Notes under the pieces: generated by a model | Seen by the model: the letters and a program-made list of their open reading frames with translations, nothing else | Databases searched by the model: none | What the model was told of the DNA's origin: nothing | Program-made: the position numbers and the translations under genes | Origin: Opitutales bacterium | GTDB taxonomy: Bacteria > Verrucomicrobiota > Verrucomicrobiae > Opitutales > CAG-312 | NCBI GenBank assembly: GCA_017623955.1 | Contig: JAGAOA010000219.1 | Span: 1 to 16,193 of the forward strand | DNA: 16,193 bases | Direction: 5' to 3' | Part shown: piece by piece, positions 7,182 to 13,756 of the stretch | Layout of the letters: each line of letters opens with the position of its first letter | Numbering within the stretch: the stretch's first letter is position 1

Positions 7182-7661
7182 TTATTTAGCAATTTTAGCG
7201 ACACACTTTATAACTTCTCCGTCGCAATCACCAATTTTCACACAAGGAGCATGCGCACAATCGGTATCTAAAACTACATACGAGCCTTGTTGCAACTCAA
7301 CAAATTCAGTGTATTTATCAGAATAAAGAAGTGTATCTTTTTCAGCAAGTCTATCTTCTGATACATTTTTACACGCGTCTCTTTCAAGCAAGCCGATTCT
7401 TTCGGCACCTTGTAAAACTAATTGTAAATCTATGTATTTATTATGAACTTCCAAGCGTGCATCTTGAATGTTCTTTAATTTTTTTGTCATAAAATTTACA
7501 ATGAGTTTATCGCTATCGAGAACTACTTTGCCCTCCATTTTTGCAAGCTCTTCGAGTGAATGCGAATCGAAAAACTCGAATAATTTTGCATAAAGTGTAT
7601 TGCTCGCAATAAGGTTATTACGGGCAGATACGTCTGATAAAGATAATACTGTAATATTCAT
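7182..7661 (-). CDS. YhcH/YjgK/YiaL family cupin protein
   Basis: A 159-residue protein of the DUF386/YhcH family, small cupin-like proteins found in sugar catabolic operons (sialic acid, xylulose/gulonate, beta-galactosidase subunit). Their chemistry is proposed to be sugar isomerisation or anomer handling. Recognisable parts are the metal-site region ARLEVHNKYIDLQLVLQGAE (68-87, Glu71, His73), the DTLLY stretch (109-113) and DCAHAP (134-139, His137), then a final strand ending VIKCVAKI. Its ATG overlaps the GH127 stop by one base (TAATG), so it is translated with the arabinofuranosidase. That suggests it handles a sugar released by that enzyme; the exact reaction is not known from sequence. 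Confidence 0.87.
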   Translation of the reverse strand: MNITVLSLSDVSARNNLIASNTLYAKLFEFFDSHSLEELAKMEGKVVLDSDKLIVNFMTKKLKNIQDARLEVHNKYIDLQLVLQGAERIGLLERDACKNVSEDRLAEKDTLLYSDKYTEFVELQQGSYVVLDTDCAHAPCVKIGDCDGEVIKCVAKIAK

Positions 7662-9709
7662 TATTTACCTTTGTAGAGATTACCAACTGGAATGTATTTT
7701 ATATTACTATTGCGTTTAAACATTGTTGTAAAAGTTGAATTGCTATCCCATGTAGCACCAGCATCGGAATAGTTTATAAACCTGCGTGTAGATCCATCTT
7801 TTAATGGGACTTCAAACGCAACAACAGAACTTACGCCTTGTCCGAAGCATGTCCGTGTTCCATCTCTTACTACAACTGGTTTACCACAAATGACGATACC
7901 TTTAGCATTTACAACACCATTTACGTCGGCAATATCGGCTGGTTTGTCGAAGTTTTTCTCAAAACGTTTGTCCATACTCAAGACGAATGGACCATACTTT
8001 AGATAGAAAATATCGGTAGTTCCAGGAAGTGTTAACATTTCTACTTTAGCATCTAATTTAACTTCAATTATATCGCCTTTTTTCCATGTTCTATTTATTT
8101 CGCAGTACTTCCCTGCTTCGATTTTAGAATCAACCGAATTGCCATTTACCAAAATCTTTGTGTTTTTACTCCATTGTGGAATATAAAGTTTCATACCAAA
8201 ACGCATTTTTGATTGAGGCAATTTGCGAATATCTGCCTTGGGCGATACTGTTATTTTAGCAGTGTTATTTTTGCCCCATACTAAGTCGCTTACAGTTAAC
8301 AAAACCTCTGTATTATTTAAAGGAACAACTGCAGTTGAATCTTCATATAAATTAACAACTATACCATTTTCGTAGCTCATATAAACCGATTTAGGAAGTG
8401 TGAACAATCCGCGGGGTCCACTTGCCACGCAACAATTCATTATAAATTCTGGTTCATTTGGAAGTTTTTTTCCGTGATAATGCCATACTGTATCACCTGG
8501 AAGACACTGGGCCTTTGCAGCCTTTCGAGTTCCATTGATTGGACTGTTATGACACCACCAAGAACCATCACTATTCTGAGCGGAAATCATTGCGTTGTAT
8601 GCAGCAAGTTCTATATCGCCAACATAGTCTGGATTTCCTGTTAGACGCAATAACTGAGTGCAGAATTTAATCCATGTTGCAGTAACACATGTTTCCTGCC
8701 AATTTTCAGTATTTGCGTGTTGTTCGAGTTTTGAGCGACGCCATTTTTCATCAATACTACTCGACCCAGTTATCACAATTTCAGTATCTCTAACACACTT
8801 TGCCAAATTTTCCGAAGCTTTCAAATAATCGGGATTGCCAGTTGCTCTATACATTTCTAATAAGCCTTCAAAACAGCTCATAGTTTCGTAAGCTTTAGAA
8901 CCGCCAGCGGCGTAATTTTTATATCTTGGATCTCCAGCTTTGTGGAATACATCAGTTACAATCCAGCCATCTCGCATTTTTCTAAATACGTCATTTCCGA
9001 AATCAGATTTATACTGATTTGTTATGATGTAGTTTGCAAAATCTAAATATCGACTTTCGCCTGAATACTGATATAACAATGCAATAGGTTCAAGGATACT
9101 TGAAGAAGCAATGCCGAACCACATACCGACAGCACTGAGGTCTTTTTTGCCTTCGCCAAAACGTTCAATAATGTAGTCTGCATGACGCATTGCTGAATTC
9201 AAAATAGCCTTGTTGGAAGTGCGTTCATATTCAGCCAATAGTCCAAGTAGAACATATTTTCTTCCCCAAACGTCCCAAGTCATATTTTCAAATTTTGTTG
9301 GATGTTCCATAAGCCTGAACTCCCATTCAGGACAAACAGTCTTGATTGCCCCCTGAGCATCTTGAGTTTTCATCAACTCAGAAGTTGCATATTTCAAAAT
9401 CTTGTCAATTTCAGGAGTCGAAGAGTAATCATAAGCCCATGCCAACGAAGTAAACCACTTACCCCAAAACTCACTTCTCCAAGTATTCTGCTCAACTCTG
9501 GCTTTGAATGGGAAAACAAGCATATCGACATTAACACTACTTATGCCCTTTATCGATCTAGAGAGCGACTCTCCCAAAACTCCATTCAAGCGGATGGCAT
9601 TAGCTGGTAATGGATTAAATTTATCTTGAACTTTTAAATCAATAGCTTTGTTCGCACCAAAAAGCGAACCTACAAGAGCGAATGTAATTAGTAATATTTG
9701 CTTTTTCAT
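7661..9709 (-). CDS. Secreted GH127-family beta-L-arabinofuranosidase (DUF1680)
   Basis: Family members remove L-arabinofuranose from plant glycans such as arabinan or hydroxyproline-linked arabino-oligosaccharides. The 682-residue protein starts with a signal peptide (MKKQILLITFALVGSLFGA), so it is exported. The (alpha/alpha)6 catalytic domain covers about residues 40-440. The Zn-cysteine active site is complete: Glu321 (SSSIDEKWR), Glu339 and Cys341 (NWQETC), and Cys426-Cys427 (IMNCCVASGPRG). Numbering closely parallels the characterised Bifidobacterium enzyme, where the first Cys of the pair is the nucleophile. Beta-sandwich domains follow to the C-terminus. It lies 56 nt downstream of the LacI-type gene and overlaps the YhcH-like gene. 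GH146 and other DUF1680 relatives share this site, so the exact linkage specificity is inferred. Confidence 0.92.
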   Translation of the reverse strand: MKKQILLITFALVGSLFGANKAIDLKVQDKFNPLPANAIRLNGVLGESLSRSIKGISSVNVDMLVFPFKARVEQNTWRSEFWGKWFTSLAWAYDYSSTPEIDKILKYATSELMKTQDAQGAIKTVCPEWEFRLMEHPTKFENMTWDVWGRKYVLLGLLAEYERTSNKAILNSAMRHADYIIERFGEGKKDLSAVGMWFGIASSSILEPIALLYQYSGESRYLDFANYIITNQYKSDFGNDVFRKMRDGWIVTDVFHKAGDPRYKNYAAGGSKAYETMSCFEGLLEMYRATGNPDYLKASENLAKCVRDTEIVITGSSSIDEKWRRSKLEQHANTENWQETCVTATWIKFCTQLLRLTGNPDYVGDIELAAYNAMISAQNSDGSWWCHNSPINGTRKAAKAQCLPGDTVWHYHGKKLPNEPEFIMNCCVASGPRGLFTLPKSVYMSYENGIVVNLYEDSTAVVPLNNTEVLLTVSDLVWGKNNTAKITVSPKADIRKLPQSKMRFGMKLYIPQWSKNTKILVNGNSVDSKIEAGKYCEINRTWKKGDIIEVKLDAKVEMLTLPGTTDIFYLKYGPFVLSMDKRFEKNFDKPADIADVNGVVNAKGIVICGKPVVVRDGTRTCFGQGVSSVVAFEVPLKDGSTRRFINYSDAGATWDSNSTFTTMFKRNSNIKYIPVGNLYKGK

Positions 9710-9765
9710 AAGTAAATTAAATAAATTGGATTTTTGTTGTTATTACAAGATATTTTTTGGGAATA

Positions 9766-10812
9766 TTATTCAGAAGCCCACTTAGGCGATATGATGGTCA
9801 TTAGCGATACATCATTTAATTCACTTTTTAGAGGACGATTTATGTAATCGGCTAATTGTTTCATAGCAGTTGCTCCGACAGCTTCGTAGTTTAAGTCTAT
9901 AGCTTTCCAATCGTTTATTTCAGAAGAGCTTTCCAAACGAATTTGAGCAATATCAGAAGGAATTTTTGCATTTATGCGTTCCAAGCTTTCGTTTGTATGT
10001 TCCGAAAACGATAAAATAACATCAGGTTTGTATTTTGCTATGTAGTCAGAAAAGATCTTTGGTTTTTTAATAGCTAAGTTTAATTTTAAGAACGGAGGAA
10101 TTCTATTTTTCTCAGCTAATTGCAGTTGAGCCGACATAAACCCTCCCGAGAAACGTCCTTCAACAATGCTGTCGATTTCTTCTGATAACACCAATGCTGG
10201 ACGTTTATATCCCAATGCTAATACGTTAGACATAGCGTGATAAGCAATTCTAAATTTGTCTGCACAAACACAATCGATATTTGAATTTTTAACTTTTACA
10301 CCGATAGATACCAATTTAAAATTGCGTAAAACCTCCATATATTCAGGAGTAAAAATATCTGATTGAGTATGACCTAAAATGAGAGCTCCTCGAATTCCTC
10401 TAGCCTCAAAAATTTGTTTTAATTTAGCAGGCGTAAAGTTGGGCGAATGTAACCATACTTCGAACGTAGAAAAGCCTAATTTTTGCGATTGTTCTTTTAC
10501 ACCATTAACGTATTTAGCAAAAATTGGATACCTTTTAAAAGCGTCGCGTTTAGAATTTGCATTTATAATAGCAATCGTACCGAAAAATCTTCCGCTGTCG
10601 TTAGATTTTAGGTTAGAAAGCACCGCCGATAACATTGGATTTTTCTTGTATCCTAATTTTTTTGCAGTATTAAAAACCTTTTTTCTAGTATCTTCAGAAA
10701 CTTTTGTAGAACCATTTAAAGCGAAGCTAACTGATGCCTTTGAAATCCCCAAAGCTCTTGCAATATCGTTCATATTTGCTTTACGATTTGAATGTTTTAT
10801 AGAGTAATCCAT
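9766..10812 (-). CDS. LacI-family transcriptional regulator
   Basis: A 348-residue sugar-responsive repressor from ATG 10812. Near the N-terminus is the helix-turn-helix MNDIARALGISKASVSFALN, followed by VSEDTRKKV and LGYKKNPMLSAVLSNL (hinge region), then a periplasmic-binding-protein-like ligand domain with repeated alpha/beta units. An in-frame TTG at 10848 would add 12 residues, but they are hydrophobic and would swallow the palindrome at 10824-10836, so I reject it. There is no clear Shine-Dalgarno. It lies directly upstream of, and in the same direction as, the GH127 and YhcH-like genes, so it is the likely regulator of this locus. The ligand (probably an arabinose-containing sugar) is inferred from context. 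Confidence 0.93.
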   Translation of the reverse strand: MDYSIKHSNRKANMNDIARALGISKASVSFALNGSTKVSEDTRKKVFNTAKKLGYKKNPMLSAVLSNLKSNDSGRFFGTIAIINANSKRDAFKRYPIFAKYVNGVKEQSQKLGFSTFEVWLHSPNFTPAKLKQIFEARGIRGALILGHTQSDIFTPEYMEVLRNFKLVSIGVKVKNSNIDCVCADKFRIAYHAMSNVLALGYKRPALVLSEEIDSIVEGRFSGGFMSAQLQLAEKNRIPPFLKLNLAIKKPKIFSDYIAKYKPDVILSFSEHTNESLERINAKIPSDIAQIRLESSSEINDWKAIDLNYEAVGATAMKQLADYINRPLKSELNDVSLMTIISPKWASE

Positions 10813-10823
10813 AAAAATGAATG

Positions 10824-10836
10824 GTAAACAGTTTAC
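10824..10836. promoter_or_regulatory. Candidate LacI-type operator
   Basis: A perfect 13-bp palindrome GTAAAC-A-GTTTAC ends 12 nt upstream of the regulator's ATG (10812). Size, symmetry and position fit an autoregulatory operator. I did not find a second copy in front of the GH127 gene (9710-9765), so control may act on one lacI-led transcript. No binding evidence exists. Confidence 0.4.
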
Positions 10837-10952
10837 TAACGAAATCAAGATTTTCTGTAAAGAAGAATGAAATAAATTATATTTTTAATAAAACTGTTAA
10901 AAATATATTGACATAATGAAAAAAATCAACACGCTGTATTTTTATTGATTAA

Positions 10953-11039
10953 GCCCAGATGGCGGAATTGGCAGACGCAACGGACTCAAAATCCGTCGAA
11001 CTTTGGTTCATGAGGGTTCGACCCCCTCTCTGGGTACCA
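10953..11039 (+). tRNA. tRNA-Leu (anticodon CAA)
   Basis: A class II tRNA with a complete cloverleaf. The acceptor stem GCCCAGA pairs with TCTGGGT (11029-11035), with one G-U pair. The anticodon stem ACGGA/TCCGT holds loop CTCAAAA, giving anticodon CAA (Leu, UUG). A 15-nt variable arm has a GAAC/GTTC stem. The T-arm GAGGG/CCCTC encloses TTCGACC. Discriminator A is followed by an encoded CCA (11037-11039). A TTGACA box at 10908-10913 may be its -35, but no well-spaced -10 is evident. Confidence 0.97.
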
Positions 11040-11040
11040 A

Positions 11041-11073
11041 AAAAATCTAACACGAACCGTGTTAGATTTTTTT
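11041..11073 (+). terminator. Intrinsic terminator of tRNA-Leu
   Basis: A strong hairpin directly after the tRNA: TCTAACACG (11046-11054), loop AAC, CGTGTTAGA (11058-11066), extended by A-T pairs and ending in seven T (11067-11073). Confidence 0.9.
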
Positions 11074-11338
11074 GTTTTATAACTACCATTCTTCATACCT
11101 TTAATCTCAAAGTTTAGATAAAAACCTATCAACAATTCATTACAAAAAGTCCCGTAAAATCGGGACTTTTTGTCAACTGGCTCTAAACCTTTTCAACTCT
11201 TATTTTTTCTTTTTATCCACCAAACCTAACTCGACTTATTTTTCTACATTCTATCCTCTATTTTACACGCATAAAAAGCTTGCAATGAACTGAAAAAATA
11301 GTAGCTTCTTTACGACTATATTTAACACTTTTTTTGAT
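11074..11338 (+). other. Intergenic region before hisC
   Basis: Together with the first terminator this makes a 299-nt gap between the tRNA and hisC. Apart from the second terminator-like hairpin at 11143-11172 I see no open frame, repeat or recognised riboswitch. TATATT at 11317-11322 could be the hisC -10, but no paired -35 at normal spacing is visible. Confidence 0.4.
11143..11172. terminator. Second, symmetrical terminator-like hairpin
   Basis: A perfect 12-bp stem CAAAAAGTCCCG/CGGGACTTTTTG around the loop TAAAAT. The A-run on one side and T-run on the other make it functional in both directions. It stands about 70 nt after the tRNA terminator with no annotated gene between. It may be a backup terminator or the end of an unrecognised small transcript. 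Confidence 0.7.
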
Positions 11339-12424
11339 ATGAAAGACATTGTAAAAGAACAAATCAAAAATCTACCAGTTTACGAAACGGGAAAACCTAT
11401 TGAATACGTTGCAAGAGAATTTGGCTTAGACCCCGATGGTATTCTAAAAATGGCATCAAACGAAAATCCATTAGGTGCATCGCCTAAAGCGTTAGAAGCA
11501 CTAAAAAGCCATATAGATACCTTGAATTATTACCCCGATGGAGGTTGTTACGAGTTGCGTCAAAAGCTTTCTAAATTTTGGAATTTACAACCAAATCAAT
11601 TTGCCTTTGGCAATGGCTCAAATGAATTGTTAGAATTTGTTGCACAATGCTATGTAGATAAAGGCGATGAAACCGTTTTTGGTGCTCAATCGTTTATCGT
11701 CTATAAACTCGCTACAATTTTTATGGGGGGCAAATGTGTCAGCGTACCTATGCCAAATTTGAGGTACGACTTAGATATGCTTCGTGATGCCATAACCGAC
11801 AAAACTAAAATCGTCTTTATGACAAACCCTAATAATCCAACAGGTTGTGTTTTAAAGCAAGATGAAGTTGTCCATTTCGTAAAATCGCTCCCAGAAAACG
11901 TAATCTTCTGCTACGATGAAGCCTATGCCGAATACGAACATAATCAAGTAGATTTGCGTCCATTAATAGCCGAAGGGCGTAATGTCATTTGCTTGCGTAC
12001 TTTCTCAAAAATCTATGGATTAGCAGGGTTGCGTATAGGTTACGCTTATACAAACGAACAAATTGCAGGATACATAAATAGAGCAAGAGAGCCTTTCAAT
12101 GTAAATTCATTGGCACAAGTTGCAGCTCTTGCAGCTCTCGACGACGTTGAATTCGTAGCTCAAAGCAGAAAACTTAATGACGAAGGTAGAAAACAATTCG
12201 AAAATGCCTTCGAGCAAATGGGAGTAGAATACTTCTCTGAAGGTGGAAATTTTGTAATGGTAAAACATCCTAAAGCCGTTGAAGCTTTTGTTCAAATGCA
12301 AAAACAAGGTGTTATAGTGCGTCCAAACGTCGGTTATGGATTGCCCGAATGGCTAAGAATTACAATAGGAAAACCAGAACAAAATCAAAGATGTCTTGAA
12401 GAACTAAAAAAGACACTCAGTTAG
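11339..12424 (+). CDS. hisC: Histidinol-phosphate aminotransferase
   Basis: PLP-dependent enzyme that transaminates imidazole-acetol phosphate with glutamate in histidine synthesis; relatives can also act on aromatic amino acids. The 361-residue length is typical. Motifs in order: KMASNENPLGASPKA (37-51), YYPDGGCYELR (64-74), GNGSNELLE (91-99), NPNNPTG (163-169), YDEAYAEY (192-199, Asp193 and Tyr196 contacting PLP), RTFSKIYGLAGLRIGY (220-235) with the PLP Lys224, and a C-terminal LRITIG (339-344). The catalytic set is complete. The start ATG 11339 has no Shine-Dalgarno. It leads a close-packed unit: the next gene begins 3 nt after its TAG stop. No other his gene is present in the window. Confidence 0.92.
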   Translation: MKDIVKEQIKNLPVYETGKPIEYVAREFGLDPDGILKMASNENPLGASPKALEALKSHIDTLNYYPDGGCYELRQKLSKFWNLQPNQFAFGNGSNELLEFVAQCYVDKGDETVFGAQSFIVYKLATIFMGGKCVSVPMPNLRYDLDMLRDAITDKTKIVFMTNPNNPTGCVLKQDEVVHFVKSLPENVIFCYDEAYAEYEHNQVDLRPLIAEGRNVICLRTFSKIYGLAGLRIGYAYTNEQIAGYINRAREPFNVNSLAQVAALAALDDVEFVAQSRKLNDEGRKQFENAFEQMGVEYFSEGGNFVMVKHPKAVEAFVQMQKQGVIVRPNVGYGLPEWLRITIGKPEQNQRCLEELKKTLS

Positions 12425-12427
12425 AAG

Positions 12428-13744
12428 ATGGAAGAACACGCCATATACATACATATAGTTATCTGTATTGCCGTAATGTTGTCGGCATTCTTGTTGAGTG
12501 CATTCTTGTCTATGTTCTCGTTTGCTGTTGCCTCATATAAATATTCGTCCTTGTCAGATTTCAAGAAGAAAGATGTTATAGATGCAACAGCAAAACGCCT
12601 ACTGTATTCTTCAGAAAAAATAGCATCAATCGTATATTTGGCAAAACGATTTGCCCTCATAATAGCAATTCTTTCACTATATTGTCTGTTTGAGACAGTA
12701 TGTGATATTGCCAACTTTGGCAGTTCGTCAGAACTAAAGAAAATAATATGTTTCCTACCTATTGCCTTTTTTGTTATGTGGATGCAACATTCAATTCTCG
12801 ACTTAACTGCAATAAAGTATGGAAACAATAATGCAGAAGATGTCTTAATAAAATATTCAAAACAGTTCTATTTAATTTATATCTTGATGATGCCCTTCTA
12901 CTTATTATCTGTATGGTTAAATAAAAAAGTATCTAAAAAGTTAAGAATAAAAAAGGGTAAAAATTTCGAAATTATAGATGTAGAAATAATGCTTTCTGCA
13001 AAAGAAATGGAAAGTACTATATATCAGTATACAGGCAAGATTCTTCGCAATGCAATAAGATTGCAAGAACTCGATGTAAGTGATGTAATGTTGCCACGTA
13101 GCAAAGTTGTCTATCTAGATGTAGAAAATTCTAATGCAGAAAATTTAGAATTAGCTAGAAAAACCGGTTACACACGTTTTCCCCTATGTAAGGGAAATCT
13201 CGATGATTGTTATGGTATAATACACATAAAAGAAATCTTTATGCGTAATATGTCGGAAGACAATATAGATTTTATGCGTATGCGTCGAGAAACAATGCGT
13301 ATCCGCGAAAATGAAAAATTAGAAAATGCACTCATAAAATTGCTTAAATATAATTTGCAAATGGCAATAGTTGAAGATGAATTTGGCGGAGTAATAGGTG
13401 TATTAACATTAGAATCTGCACTTTCTGAATTAGTTGGGCAAATAAAGAATGAATTTGCCTCGTCTCCCAAAGAGTCGGTACGTCGTATATCAAAAAATAA
13501 ATATAAAATTATGGGTTCAGCAAGCCTACATCGAGTAGAAGACTTTCTCGATGTAGATTTTGATGCCGAAGATGTATCTAGTACTTTTGGAGGTTTGATA
13601 ACTTATAAATTAGGTCGCTTTCCAGAAAATGGCGAACAAATAAATTTCAAAGAACAACATTTGCGTGTAGTAATCGATAAAGTCGATGAGCGTGCAGTAG
13701 TAGAATGTACAGTTTCAATAGAAGATAAAGAAGAAAACGAATAA
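12428..13744 (+). CDS. CNNM/CorC-type membrane protein (DUF21, CBS pair, CorC_HlyC domain)
   Basis: Family members are inner-membrane proteins linked to Mg2+/Co2+ efflux and are often annotated as hemolysin-like. The 438-residue protein has a DUF21-like membrane part with hydrophobic segments near 10-37, 68-92, 106-128 and 145-165. A cytosolic CBS pair begins at LDVSDVMLPRSKVVYLDV (215-232). The second CBS ends in QMAIVEDEFGGVIGVLTLES (311-330). A C-terminal CorC_HlyC domain follows (about 355-430, with STFGGLITYKLGRFPENGE). All domains are present and in the usual order. The DUF21 part is divergent from textbook members, so the transported ion is not certain. It lies 3 nt after hisC and 12 nt before acnA, suggesting cotranscription. 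Confidence 0.87.
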   Translation: MEEHAIYIHIVICIAVMLSAFLLSAFLSMFSFAVASYKYSSLSDFKKKDVIDATAKRLLYSSEKIASIVYLAKRFALIIAILSLYCLFETVCDIANFGSSSELKKIICFLPIAFFVMWMQHSILDLTAIKYGNNNAEDVLIKYSKQFYLIYILMMPFYLLSVWLNKKVSKKLRIKKGKNFEIIDVEIMLSAKEMESTIYQYTGKILRNAIRLQELDVSDVMLPRSKVVYLDVENSNAENLELARKTGYTRFPLCKGNLDDCYGIIHIKEIFMRNMSEDNIDFMRMRRETMRIRENEKLENALIKLLKYNLQMAIVEDEFGGVIGVLTLESALSELVGQIKNEFASSPKESVRRISKNKYKIMGSASLHRVEDFLDVDFDAEDVSSTFGGLITYKLGRFPENGEQINFKEQHLRVVIDKVDERAVVECTVSIEDKEENE

Positions 13745-13756
13745 CCCTACAATATT

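Noticed and set aside
9302..9610. 102-codon plus-strand ORF inside the GH127 gene
   Set aside because: Antisense to a strongly conserved catalytic region and without any family signature.
10810..10848. Longer LacI-family start at TTG 10848
   Set aside because: It adds 12 hydrophobic residues unlike the family and would place the palindrome within the coding region. ATG 10812 gives a normal N-terminus.
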